A stretch of DNA of 64,000 nt. It comes from Nothopassalora personata. Lineage: Eukaryota > Ascomycota > Dothideomycetes > Mycosphaerellales > Mycosphaerellaceae. The number at the start of each line of letters is the position of its first letter. The stretch's first letter is position 1. Of the stretch, positions 36,801-46,418 are shown one piece after another. The notes under the pieces are model-generated. The model did no database searches. It was not told the origin of the DNA and saw only the letters and a program-made list of their open reading frames with translations. The position numbers were made by a program, and so were the translations under genes. The DNA lies in NCBI GenBank assembly GCA_033816765.1, contig JAVSIV010000059.1:1-64000 (forward strand), written 5' to 3'.

Positions 36801-37346
36801 TCCAATAGGTAGATCCACCTTAGGACTCCTAGTCAAAATAGCTAGATGTCCTGTTATCTAGAAATCTAACCTATAGAAGGAGATAGTGCTATTAAGTACT
36901 AAAGTAGAGTATATGGCCTTGACTAAATGCTGTAGGGAAGTAATGTAGTTAAGAAATCTACTCTATAAAACCTAGAAAATAACTAACTACAAAGCTTAAG
37001 CCTTTAAGATCTTTATAGACAACTAGTCTACTATTAAGCTAGTTAGAGATTACATTAACTATAGAAGAACTAAGCATGTTAGACTAAGGAACCACTTTTG
37101 TAGACATGTTTATAAAGAAGGCTTAATTGTAGTTAAGTATATTCCTACTGCACAGTAGCTTATAGATTAGCTTATAAAGCTAAAGTTACTAAACTACATT
37201 CTCTAAGGGAGGCTTCTAGAGACTAACTACACTTTCATTTGTACATAGCAAGACCTTCATTTGTTCACAAGTATTTATAAAGCAATATCTCATTTGTTTA
37301 GAGACAGTAGAGGAAAGTTTTTATTAGCCTTAAGGGCTGGATTTAT

Positions 37347-38045
37347 TTAGGGTATCGCATAATCGGGCAATAACGGCATACTAGGAATGCGAGAACTTCT
37401 TCTCGAAATCTGCCTAGTAGAAACAAGCCTAACGACAAGGCATTAAACAGCGGCCTCTTAATTTAATGACCTAAGACATAGAAGTGAACACAGCGACACT
37501 AGGGCGTAACTACTAGATAACGCGACTTACGAGGATTAAGACGCTAGGGCGGGAGGAAGAAGAGAACCTAGGGGGTTATCTAGTGGCACATCCGATAGGA
37601 CGCTCTAGTCCTAAAGGGGCATCTCTAGGATACTATAAAAAGGGAAAGGAAGTTCGGGAACCTCCACGCTAGAGGGGATAGAGAAAGGAAGATCGATAGG
37701 GGGGTCGTCTAGCTCGAGTTCGTCGAGGGCCTTCCCGGTCGCATTATCGGTACGACGCTTAGCGAGACGCAGCTATTTCCGTACGCGAACCTTCTTTATG
37801 CGCTTTTTAGTAAGGCGCCGAAGAAGCTTAATTTCCTCCTCCTCTAGAGACTCTAGGTCGCGGCGGAGCTATTTACGAACGGAACGGAGTTTTTCCCATT
37901 AAGAGAAGGCTATAGAGACGTCGTAGGATTTACGATTGTGCCTAACACACTCGGAGCACTTCGAAGACCTCGGACCTACAATATAGGCGGGACGACTACC
38001 ATTAGCTAGAGGCTTTAAGGAACGACAGTAAGAATAAGGAGCCAT
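37347..38045 (-). pseudogene. 232-codon gene relic with Cys motif and basic coiled coil, RIP-degraded
   Basis: Minus-strand frame from ATG at 38045 to TAA at 37347-37349, exactly 233 codons, with about ten internal TAG/TAA and no frameshift. It starts M-A-P-Y-S-Y-C-R-S-L-K-P-L-A. Near residues 30-45 it has S-S-K-C-S-E-C-V-R-H-N-R, a C-x2-C that with the early Cys may bind a metal. Then follows a Glu/Lys/Arg-rich coiled-coil-like stretch (L-E-E-E-E-I-K-L-L-R-R-L) and an acidic, Pro-rich tail. I know this general style from small repeat-associated fungal proteins but assign no family. It lies beside an LTR relic, so a retroelement or repeat-associated gene is likely. Confidence 0.55.
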
Positions 38046-38341
38046 CTCGTAACCGTTTTCTTCGATATCTTTAACGAGACGTTTACGGCGGAGAGTTGAT
38101 TTAGCTTATAAAGGACTAGGAGAGATGGATAAAAGGAAGGCCATCGTTACGCGATAGAAATAACGAAGAAAATGCCGGACCCTATAAGCTTCGGGACGAA
38201 GCTAGGCTAGAAGGGGGATAGTATTACGGTTTAATTCGTGGAGACATCTATAGCCACTCGTTAACCGAAGAGATTAAAGGAACTACTAGGACAAGAGCGC
38301 TCCCTCGCTACTCGACGAGAGCTAGGCAGAGCACGGAGAGT

Positions 38342-38440
38342 AGGACTAATTAGCTTACTTAGTCTAATTAGTTACGCTAAGACATAGTACTATATAGACA
38401 ATGCTCTTTTATAAGTAGATAGGAGCCTCGTGCTCAACTT
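38342..38440 (+). mobile_element. RIPped relic of the 341-bp LTR
   Basis: Aligns to about 33190-33290 with differences almost all C-to-T or G-to-A, for example CCAAGACATGG versus CTAAGACATAG, while GGAGCCTCGTGCTCAACT is unchanged. It shows that this LTR family was multi-copy and subject to RIP. Outer limits of the relic could not be fixed. Confidence 0.7.
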
Positions 38441-38562
38441 ATTTTAAGTATACACTATATACTGTTTAGGACTACTACCTTCTTAACGAGTTTAAGACAT
38501 CTCTATAAAGATCCAAGCCCGGTTAGGATAACGTACAGCGGTTCCTAACAATATCTATCTAA

Positions 38563-40490
38563 GAAACCTAAGTGTCGAACTTATCTCGGTCGCTATAGTA
38601 GTATTCCGGCTTACTAACCTTAAGGGTATTGTTACCTATATAAGTAGCTAAGGCATTAATAGTATCGTTCGCGGTCTAAGGTCGTCGGGCTCTACTTACT
38701 TTACTAGGGGCGGGTGTTCCCCGTTTACTCTATTGGTCTCCTATTATAGAGGGCGTTTAAAGCTATTAGGTTTAGTATAACCTAATAATATTATAAGTTA
38801 AGAAGATAAGCTTAATCGGGTTTATTCTCGGGCCGATAGGAAGTTAAGGGAGAGTAATAAAGTAGTAGCTATCTTATCTCGTAGAGACTAAGTAGCAGTA
38901 AGGTAGAGGTTATGTTATAGTATATTCTAAATAGTAATATTAAATAGTAAGTTAAACGCCTCGAAGCTATAAGGGCATCTCGACGTTCCTAAATACATAG
39001 GAGAATGCTTCTAGCTCGAAGCTCTTAGTAGGCGCGCTATATTGCGCTAGCTCGATATATCGTAGGCTCGATAGTCGTCGCGCTATTATAGCGTCGCGCT
39101 ACGTTTTATTAGCTTATGCCGTCTCTATAAGCTATAAGGCATCGATTAGTTAGACGGGAGTCTTCGCTATATCGATCCGTAACATTTAGATAATAAGCTA
39201 GTAAGTACGATAGCTAGTAAAGTATTAGTTAAGAAGGTAAAGGAAGAGCGTACGAGTCTAGCTACGAGTTAAATTAGAGAGATTAAGAAGGAGTCCTTAA
39301 GCGAGACTATAGTAGTAACTAGTACCTTAAGCGAGTTAGTAGTAACTAGTACCTTAAGCGAGTCTATAGTAGTAACTAGTGCTTCGATAATTATATAGCT
39401 AGACTCGTAGCTAGACTTATAGCTATTACTTTAGAGTCTACCTAACGTTAACTAGCGTATAAAGGCACCGAGAAATAGGCTTATTATTAAGCTATCTACG
39501 AGGTAGCTAAGACCGAAAAAGTAGAGGGAAGTATAGACTCGTAGTATATAGATAGGAGGTAGACTACTTAATATTATATTATTAAGTGTAAAATATAGCG
39601 ACTAACTCGCTACCTAGTAGACGGCTAATAAATTTAATTAAGCAGCTAATAGTACCCTCTAATTACTAAATACAATCCTCCGCCGCGACTAAGTAAGTCG
39701 ATATATTATTAGTAGGGCGAGTACTAGACTCGCTAGCCTTACTAATCTTACTAGCCTCGCTAGCCTCGCTAGAAGTAGTTAAAACACCCTCGAAAGCCTT
39801 AAATAAACTATTACTAGACTTACTAGACTCGCTAGGCTCCTTAACTAATTTACGAGAGTTATAGCGAGCCTTCGCGTAACGTTACGCTTATAATACGCGT
39901 AAGTCTTATTAGCATTAGTAGTAAAGACTATATAGTATATACTAGCTCTCTTATACGTATCGTAGTCCGTCTAAGCCGGCTTACCTATTAATATAAGTTA
40001 GTATATATAGTATAGCAAGTCTACTATAAGACATATACCCTCTTTAGTCTCTATAATACGGCTAGCCTAGTTAAACTTACGTAAATTATTCTTCGTAACC
40101 TTTATACTACCCTTATCTATCTTCTACGAGTCTCCTAGCTATTATGCCTATATCGACTCGCTTACGTAGTAGAAATCGTTAGTACCGGCGGTACGAGGGC
40201 GTCGGTACATACTATAGGTTTATTAGTCTACCTACGTACGCCTAACGAGTCGGAATCGTACTTACGCTATCGTAAGCTATAGTAATAACCGCGTTTATAA
40301 GGGTAAGCGCGGATTAGGTGTACTATCGCTATTGCTATCGCTATCGCTATTATTATTGTTATTCTAAGGCTAATATCGCTAAGTAAGTCGTCTATAGTTA
40401 GATTTATATATATTGATAAGTATAGAGTTAAAGAAATAGTAATAGCAGTAGAAGTTAATATACCCGCCGCTATAATATAACAATAGTAAG
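38563..40490. other. RIP-degraded repeat sequence, class unresolved
   Basis: About 1.9 kb of TA-rich sequence. Several plus-strand frames carry regular TAG/TAA, so it was probably coding, but no domain can be read with confidence. Includes a short direct repeat (GTAACTAGTACCTTAAGCGA, twice, with a third degenerate copy) near 39310-39385 and a run of CTCGCTAGCCT-like words near 39730-39770. Confidence 0.45.
40324..40365. repeat. Degenerate GCTATC/GCTATT microsatellite
   Basis: Six-base words CGCTAT/TGCTAT repeated about six times, running into TAT TAT TGT TAT. Confidence 0.6.
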
Positions 40491-40492
40491 TA

Positions 40493-40546
40493 AGGTAAGC
40501 TCCTTAATACTTACTATCTACTATTATTAAGGAGCCTAACTTACCT
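40493..40546. repeat. Imperfect inverted repeat (hairpin)
   Basis: AGGTAAG-CTCCTTAATA pairs with TATTAAGGAG-CCTAACTTACCT around a loop of about 15 bases, with one bulge. It marks the edge between RIPped DNA and the gene block. Confidence 0.6.
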
Positions 40547-40576
40547 ACGTAGTAGGAGGAATAGGCCACCGCCGCA

Positions 40577-40608
40577 ACTCGCTACGATTGTAGGCGACAA
40601 TAGCGAGT
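40577..40608. repeat. Hairpin ACTCGCTA...TAGCGAGT
   Basis: An 8-bp perfect stem with an inner ATTGT/ACAAT stem and a 5-base loop AGGCG. Confidence 0.55.
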
Positions 40609-40952
40609 CGCAGTAGTATTGCTATTATTAATATTATTGTTGAGGAAGAGCGAGTGCAGCGAGTGAGGATTTCGAATAAGCGTAATTGCCGGTTTTGTAA
40701 GCCTAGGCCACCGTCTGCGGAGCATTGCCGGAGAATTGCCTTTGGATTCGCTTGCTCTTCGAGCTGGTCGCCCTCATTCCATTCACGTCTTTGCTCAATC
40801 ATTGTCTAAAGAATCACTGCCTCAGTCATAACGAATACTCCTCGCTCTCGCTATGCAGTTCGTCAGCTCCAACACCATCAAAGCGACGCGACCGAAACGC
40901 GTCAAAGACATTACTTGCGCCGGCTGACAGCACTTGTTCCACCACCGCAAAG
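40609..40952. other. Gene 1 upstream region
   Basis: CA/TG content becomes normal from about 40640. The gene 1 frame is open from an earlier ATG at 40725 but that part lacks coding character. Probable promoter and leader. Confidence 0.45.
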
Positions 40953-42269
40953 ATGCCACGAACACTTCCATGGCTTACGGAGCCTTCAGCAAAAAAAGCC
41001 GCACCACGCAAAGCACAGTCAGAACGCAAGCGCTCCTCCTCCCCAGGCGATCTGGTCAATTCGGATCTCGAACCGATAGGCAGCAGCAGTCCGCAGCGCA
41101 GATCCAGGACGCGTGATACCCATCGCGAACCGTCCAGCTCTCCTCCCACGTCGGTGAAAGTCGCTCCCACGGTCGAGTACATGCGCGAGGGCTTCACCAT
41201 GGACGACAGGTACATGATGGTCGAGGACGAGTTCACAACCACCGCTCGACTCTTCTCTTTGCCGTTGCACCAAGACGAATACGAGCGAACTAGGCGTCGT
41301 GCGAAAGCTCGTGGTACAGATACTTTGAAGTTGATTGGGCATGGCACTGATGGGAATGCGGGGAGTAGGGCGCTGAGGTTGAGGATGGAGGCGGAGGAGA
41401 GGGCGAAGAAGAGGAAGGCTGTTGCTGCGGATGATAGTGATGACGAGGAGGAAGAGTACATGGCGGATCCGCAGCTTGCTGGGTTGATGACAGCCAGTCA
41501 GAGCACGCCGAGGAAGAGCTTGAGGGGGTTTGCGAGTAACAGTCAGAGAACGCCGAGAATTGCGGGCGGGAGGACGAGGGATGTGGTAGGGGCGGAGAGG
41601 GTTTACAGGAGGGCGGACATCTCTGCAATTGAGGCAGACGTCGAGACGGAAGATGAGGACGAGGACGATCTCGATGTCTTGGCGCCCAAGACAAGGCCGA
41701 CTGCGAGCGCATCTACGAAACACCGTGGCAAGGCCATCGAGGAGCGAACAACACCTGAGCCCGTCAAGAAGTCCGGCGTCTTCAAGCAGTTCACCAACTC
41801 AGTGCAGGCCGAGCGTGAGCCGAAGAGGAGTCAGAGGCCGAGAACAAGATCGCGATCCCGAAGCTTTACACACCGCAACGATGACAAGCCCCCAGCGGTG
41901 CGCGAGCCGTGTCCACTTTCGATTGCCTCTCACAACGAGAACGATACAGAACCCCAGCCGAAACCCATCAAGATGTCAAGGACAGCCGCCATCCTTGCAA
42001 AACGACGAGAAGCGGAAAAGAAAGCCAAAGAAGATGGCATCTCGCCGGAGAAGCAGATCAAGCAAGAGCTAAAGTCACAAGTCCGCACGAAAGAGGAGCT
42101 AGCTAGCCAGACTCAAGGCAGACAGATCAAGCGGGAGCCATGTCCGTCGCCTGTCCGACAAGCTTTGGCGTCCAAATCCATGGCTCAACGCAGAGCGGCG
42201 CGAGCAAAGCAACAAGCAGAAGAGAAGCAAAGGAGCAAGATCGATGACATTCCAACTTTCTTGTATTGA
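40953..42269 (+). CDS. Conserved-type disordered nuclear protein (gene 1), only complete copy
   Basis: 438 residues from ATG 40953 (context CCGCAAAGATGCC). An in-frame ATG at 40725 would add 76 residues that look like translated leader, so the later start is preferred. The protein is mostly low complexity: Ser/Arg/Lys-rich N-terminus, then a compact segment at residues 74-112 (E-Y-M-R-E-G-F-T-M-D-D-R-Y-M-M-V-E-D-E-F) that looks like the conserved core, a basic helix (143-157) with K-K-R-K followed by an acidic run (161-168), a second acidic run (231-239), an R/S-rich stretch (290-305), and a Lys/Glu/Arg-rich coiled-coil-like C-terminus ending D-D-I-P-T-F-L-Y. Basic clusters suggest nuclear location. 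I do not recognise the family. Convergent with the SDR gene, 118 bp apart. Confidence 0.8.
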   Translation: MPRTLPWLTEPSAKKAAPRKAQSERKRSSSPGDLVNSDLEPIGSSSPQRRSRTRDTHREPSSSPPTSVKVAPTVEYMREGFTMDDRYMMVEDEFTTTARLFSLPLHQDEYERTRRRAKARGTDTLKLIGHGTDGNAGSRALRLRMEAEERAKKRKAVAADDSDDEEEEYMADPQLAGLMTASQSTPRKSLRGFASNSQRTPRIAGGRTRDVVGAERVYRRADISAIEADVETEDEDEDDLDVLAPKTRPTASASTKHRGKAIEERTTPEPVKKSGVFKQFTNSVQAEREPKRSQRPRTRSRSRSFTHRNDDKPPAVREPCPLSIASHNENDTEPQPKPIKMSRTAAILAKRREAEKKAKEDGISPEKQIKQELKSQVRTKEELASQTQGRQIKREPCPSPVRQALASKSMAQRRAARAKQQAEEKQRSKIDDIPTFLY

Positions 42270-42387
42270 GAGGATTTTGGATAAGGTACTGTCTGTTCTG
42301 GATGGAATATGCTAAAGATACTCCCACTGCCAAAGCTCTGACGAAATGCATTCCTTCCAATTTCCAGCATCCATCTCAATCTCCCAT

Positions 42388-43131
42388 CTACCACTTCTCC
42401 AACATAGGCCTAATGTCAATCTCATTCGTAAAACACCGTCGACTCTGCGTATGCAAATTCCAATAACTCTCCGCAATATCGTCCGCCCCAATCTTCGCCT
42501 CCGGTGGCGAGTCCTTCAACCACTCCTTCGTACGTGGAATGTCAATAATTCCATCAATCACCGCATGTGCGACGTGGACGCCCTTGGAAGCAAACTCTTT
42601 CGCGATGGAGGTGGAGAGGGCTCGTAAAGCGAATTTAGAGGATGCGAACGAGCTCATCAGAGCGTTGGCTTTGACGGACGCGGTGGCGCCGGTGAAGATG
42701 AGGGTTGGTGGGTACTGCGCCCCCTTGTCCTCTGCATGCTTCAACAGTAATGGCAGTGCATTCTGCGAGAAGATAAATGCGCCTTTTACGGAGACTTCAT
42801 GACCCTGTTGGAATTCTTCCACACTCTGTTCCAGGATCCCTTTCCGGACGAAGTTGCCAGAGGCATTGAAGATTGCTGCCGCTGCTGGGGCATCGCCGTA
42901 TTCTTGTCTTATTTTGGAGAAGGCGTTCTTTACGGACTCCTCGGAGGAGACGTCGGTGCTGATTCCGATGGCTTTTCCGCCATTGCTGTTGATCTCTTGC
43001 GCGAGAGATTCGTAGTTCTCGGCGGAGCGGGCAAGAAGCACGACTGGGTAGGATTTGGAGAAGCGCCGGGCTACTGCTGCGCCGGTTCCAGGACCGACGC
43101 CCGCGACTATGGCGATGGCTTTGGTGGTCAT
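42388..43131 (-). CDS. NAD(P)-dependent short-chain dehydrogenase/reductase
   Basis: 247 residues, normal for a classical SDR; predicted cytosolic oxidoreductase of unknown substrate. Rossmann glycine motif A-G-V-G-P-G-T-G (10-17), Arg35 after beta-2 (suggesting NADPH), T-D-V at 59-61, and F-N-A-S-G (88-92) in place of N-N-A-G. At the active site the usual Y-x3-K reads F162-A-S-S-K166, with T-G-A-T-A-S at 148-153. Tyr-to-Phe is, as far as I recall, usual in this subfamily, which also shares F-A-L-R-A-L and the C-terminal E-I-D-I-R-P...E-K-W. Start chosen at 43131 (context ACAACCATGACC). The frame is open to 43338, adding 69 Ser/Thr/Arg-rich residues that could be a mitochondrial presequence but more likely are leader. 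Confidence 0.88.
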   Translation of the reverse strand: MTTKAIAIVAGVGPGTGAAVARRFSKSYPVVLLARSAENYESLAQEINSNGGKAIGISTDVSSEESVKNAFSKIRQEYGDAPAAAAIFNASGNFVRKGILEQSVEEFQQGHEVSVKGAFIFSQNALPLLLKHAEDKGAQYPPTLIFTGATASVKANALMSSFASSKFALRALSTSIAKEFASKGVHVAHAVIDGIIDIPRTKEWLKDSPPEAKIGADDIAESYWNLHTQSRRCFTNEIDIRPMLEKW

Positions 43132-43462
43132 GGTTGTTGTTACGGGTGTGAGGTGGAGGGAGAGTTGGGTTATGCGGGGATGAGTGGTGGAAGACAGGTT
43201 GATGGTGGGTGTGGTGGAGATATTGGGGTGGTATGAGGGAGAGGTTGAGTACGAGGTGACTTGCCTATAAGAATGTAAAGCTGTGGTGGAGCTCGATGAG
43301 ATGAGGTCACTGCTACCCCGGTTGAAGGATCGGACCATTAGTCTTTCCGTGACGGACAGGTTTCGATGTTGTTCACACGGTCGAGGGCGACGACGCTGAG
43401 TTCAATTGCTTTGTGCTTTGCTACCCGTATCTATAACGTTCTCACGCAACGCCACACAGCAA
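43132..43462. other. SDR upstream region
   Basis: 331 bp between the SDR start and the stop of the secreted-protein gene, both on the minus strand. Carries the SDR leader and the 3' side of the next gene; no other gene seen. Confidence 0.45.
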
Positions 43463-44116
43463 CTATGAAGATGAGGCACCCTGGCCGCCCGAACCATTCG
43501 CGAGCCTTCCACCAGGGCAGTACGTGCTAATCTGGAACGTGTCCACAGCCCAAGCAATGCTGTTGAACTCGAACAGGGACTTGTAAATCTGGCCGTTTCT
43601 ATCTAAGTACAGCTTTTGGATGCCACTGACCGGGTATCGCCCACTGCCAACGACAGTCAATTCCCACGACCAGATAATGACCGTGCCTGCGCAAAGGATT
43701 TCCTTCGTCTTGAGGCCATCGTATGGCGGTGGCTTGAAAGTGTTGGCTCGCTGGATGTTGCTGATCCACTCTGTGCGGTTATTGGACTCTGGTGTGCCGT
43801 CGAGCTGCGAGAGGAGATTAGCACCGAGTCGATCCGTCTTGGGGAAGCAGCGTACAGGTTCACCGAGTAGCGAGCGAACAGACTCGCTGAAGTCTTGGTA
43901 GTTGGGTGCAATGATCTGTTGGGCGAGCTGGTATGGCGTCTTGCCGTTGTATGAGTCGTTGCGGAGGATTGATGCATATTTGTCGATGATCACGCCGGCG
44001 TTCTGGCAGGCTTGCTGATCACGACCACCGCCGTGGTCGACGCCACCGTACCTGGGAGGTGAGAGTGATGTTGCTGCAGCGAGAGCGCCGAGGGAGAGCG
44101 TGAGGAGGAACTTCAT
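43463..44116 (-). CDS. Secreted NTF2-like protein, 217 aa
   Basis: Signal peptide at residues 1-16 (M-K-F-L-L-T-L-S-L-G-A-L-A-A-A), predicted cleavage after an Ala-rich end. Mature part has four Cys (37, 90, 142, 200), fitting two disulfides, three N-glycosylation sequons (N53-D-S, N113-R-T, N207-G-S) and a Gly/Ser tail. The layout of an N-terminal helical part and a C-terminal beta half (T-V-I-I-W-S-W-E-L-T, then I-Q-K-L-Y-L-D-R-N-G-Q-I-Y) is that of the NTF2-like/SnoaL fold seen in many small secreted fungal proteins. Role unknown; possibly extracellular ligand binding or effector-like. No intron needed. Confidence 0.82.
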   Translation of the reverse strand: MKFLLTLSLGALAAATSLSPPRYGGVDHGGGRDQQACQNAGVIIDKYASILRNDSYNGKTPYQLAQQIIAPNYQDFSESVRSLLGEPVRCFPKTDRLGANLLSQLDGTPESNNRTEWISNIQRANTFKPPPYDGLKTKEILCAGTVIIWSWELTVVGSGRYPVSGIQKLYLDRNGQIYKSLFEFNSIAWAVDTFQISTYCPGGRLANGSGGQGASSS

Positions 44117-44576
44117 GGTATGGATCTTATGATCTCAGCTGCGGACGAAATTGGTCGCGGAGAGATGATATCGACAACATGAAGGCGGAAGAATGGCTGC
44201 ACCTCTTATATTCCATCTTCTGGGCGGCAGCTCGTGCCATGTGAGGACACTGCACCGCATCATGGCAACAAAATTTCGTCGCCATCTCAAAGCTTCGAGG
44301 CTGACTTGACGAGCTTGAATTAATAGAGTTGCTACATGAAACTCGGAAGCGGATGAAGCGCAATTTAACTATTCGAGTGAGCAAAAGGGTCGGGACTGCG
44401 GGGATTCGGACCTACCCAGTTAGTTAGCAAATCGATCTTGAGCCTCCCATACCTTATTATCGTTGTATCTCTTCATTTTGAAGCCTTAGTACCACCAGTT
44501 TTGCCAGAAATAAGGTGTTGTTGCTCGCTCTATCCAGCGCACTCGTTGTCTACGTGTCCGGAGCCTTCGCCGTCGT
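44117..44576. other. Upstream region of secreted gene
   Basis: Holds a TATA-like box (see 44203-44212), the half-tRNA-like stretch near 44385-44435, and about 100 bp before the mariner terminus in which the plus strand encodes a hydrophobic run (L-L-L-A-L-S-S-A-L-V-V-Y-V) without a start codon, perhaps a host gene broken by the mariner insertion. Confidence 0.35.
44203..44212 (-). promoter_or_regulatory. TATA-like box of the secreted-protein gene
   Basis: Minus strand reads GAATATAAGAGG about 90 bp upstream of the ATG. Position and sequence fit a core promoter; assigned by motif only. Repeated with each gene copy (near 11722, 26640, 59242). Confidence 0.4.
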
Positions 44577-45783
44577 TGCGCGACCCCCTATAGCGCCATT
44601 ATCCGTCCAAGATCAGAACCTTATTTAATAGTGTCTCGAAGACGATTAGGCTAGACCTGCAGTAGTTCAGTTGTTGTTAGCAGATAACAGGGGGTCGCGC
44701 AGTGCTATCTAGTTGCGAATCAAGCGCTTTAAAGAGACTAGAACAGTATAGCTAGCTAAGGGCGGTAGACCACGGTTAATCGAACCATATATACGCGACT
44801 GGTTACTAGATCTAGTCGTAGAAAAGAGCACATATTAGGCCGAGGAATTGGTGTACTTCTTACACGCTGAATTCGGTGTTCTCGTGTCGAAATAGACTAT
44901 AAGTCGACTACTAGGCAGTAAGGACTTTACGAAGAAGAAGATCTTACGCATTACGGAGTAGCGTAACCCTATGGTGAGGGCGATGTTCGAAGGCCTGTTA
45001 CAGCAACATAAGGAGGACTAATTGGTGTATATCGATAAGACATACTATAGTAATAAGCTAGCCTATCGGACACGTAGTTAGAGTCCTCGAGGCATGCCGG
45101 TATACGATCCTTAACACCTTTACTACAGCGAGCGATTTACCGTGTTGCCGGTATATAGTGTTAAGGGATATCTAGCGAATCCGCTAATTAAGCCTAGTAG
45201 CGTAAAGAAGGTAGATTTCATCGAATAGTTAATGCTATACGTGCTACCGTAGTGTAGCCGCTACCCTACGCCACGGTTAGTCATTGTTATAGACAACTGC
45301 GTAACATACGATCGTGTCGATATCGAAGCTATATGTTAAGAGGCTAGCGTAAGGATACTGTTTCTACCGCCGTACTTACCGGATTATAATCTAATTAAGA
45401 AGACGTTTCGCTTACTAAAAAGGTGGATTAGGCAGCATGCTTATATAATGCCGGAGTATAGTGAACATAACTAGTAGGCTAAGTTCAAGGTGTTTCTTAA
45501 GGCGGCCTATAAAGACTAGTCGCACGGCATCGACTATAGCGCGATCTTTCGCAGTTGTTACGTTCTTAAGGAGGGCTATACGGTCGATCCGGCGCTTTTA
45601 ACGATAGATTTGTAATGAATAAGGTAGAAGTTAATACGGTAAATCTAGCGTAAGTTGTATTAAGTTAGTTAGAGTTGTAGTAGCCGCGATATTAACCTTA
45701 CTATCGCTAGTACTTTATCTAAAGCTACAGTTACGGCTTGCCCCGGCTAGCGCGCTTTACGGCGATCCGCTAGGCTTCGCGCA
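44577..45783 (+). mobile_element. Tc1/mariner element, RIP-killed
   Basis: Copy of 12094-13300 (offset 32483). As this follows the only complete gene block, it best represents the original insertion context. Confidence 0.82.
44590..45615 (+). pseudogene. DDE transposase relic
   Basis: Copy of 12107-13132, same stops. Confidence 0.85.
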
Positions 45784-46418
45784 ACACACGAAGGTGTTGT
45801 AACGACATATGTATTCATTTTAAACGCGCAATCATCTTAAATATGTCGTCGGTAAATTATAAAAAAACCGCTTGTTTATATCTACTATAGTTATGTTAAT
45901 CTCGAATCGTCTTATAAAAAGTTATGCCCTAAAGCCGTACCTTAGTCGTAGTTCGAGCTAGAGTTGAAGTTACAAGCTTACTAGCTAGGGTCTAAAACAA
46001 TAGATTTTAAGAACTCGACAACTATAGTAGCTACGAACGTAATTATTTTTTTATTTTATACGCACTACACTTAATCGATGCGTGAAACGTATTTCATAAT
46101 AAAGAGTTGTGTTGTGCGGTGCTAGTGTAGCTACGAAGATGCAAAAAGCCGGCTTCGCGCTAGTGTCGGGCTTACCCGTTAGGGTCTAGATAGGTCTTAG
46201 CTCCCTAGTTAATGCCTCGAGGCTACGCTTATAACACTATAGCTAGCCTACCCTATGAGAATAACATAACTATAACCACTGGAGAAATATACATTGTATG
46301 CTCACTATATATTTCGATACCGCTAAAGAAGCTCGTATTGTCCGTTTGTTTATATGATTTTTTTCTATGTCGTAGTAATGCGAGAAACATCTTAAATCTA
46401 GCAAGCCGTAACGCTACC
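45784..46418. other. AT-rich RIPped spacer, no gene seen
   Basis: Copy of 13301-13935. Confidence 0.5.

Larger units (their letters stand above)
29161..36805 (-). repeat. Right arm of 7.6-kb inverted repeat
   Basis: Partner of 17548-25192. The 4-kb spacer 25193-29160 carries G copy 2 plus the mariner element. Confidence 0.9.
31830..37212 (+). mobile_element. Ty1/copia retrotransposon, most complete copy, RIP-killed
   Basis: Domain order Gag, integrase, reverse transcriptase, RNase H is that of Ty1/copia. In order: long Gag frames (for example 32240-32425); a zinc-knuckle remnant near 32737-32775; the 341-bp LTR at 33073; H-C-K-T-C pre-integrase remnant at 33930-33944; integrase with W-F-L-D-S-S-R near 34204 and D-F-A-S-L-Y-T-P-K near 34280, followed by the family's R-R-F-G-C-K-V-Y-K segment; an 11-residue linker repeat at 35117-35215; reverse transcriptase with Y-G-L-K-Q-A near 35966 and L-Y-V-D-N near 36089 (normally YVDD, the change fits RIP); RNase H split by the 192-bp LTR at 36609 and resuming with E-Y-M-A-L and R-R-T-K-H. 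A polypurine-like AAGGGAGG lies at 37205-37212. Dozens of TAG/TAA codons. No own LTR pair found. Confidence 0.88.

Noticed and set aside
37205..37330. 3' LTR of the copia element
   Set aside because: A polypurine-like tract is present, but the following sequence has no counterpart near 31.5-31.8 kb, so no LTR pair can be claimed.
40826..41797. Long minus-strand frames (up to 234 codons) across gene 1
   Set aside because: Low-complexity shadows of the Ser/Arg/Glu-rich gene 1; the plus frame has the better start, conserved core and stop.
43132..43338. 69-residue N-terminal extension of the SDR as mitochondrial presequence
   Set aside because: The downstream ATG has a strong context and gives a standard SDR length; the extension is Ser/Thr-rich leader-like. 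Not excluded.
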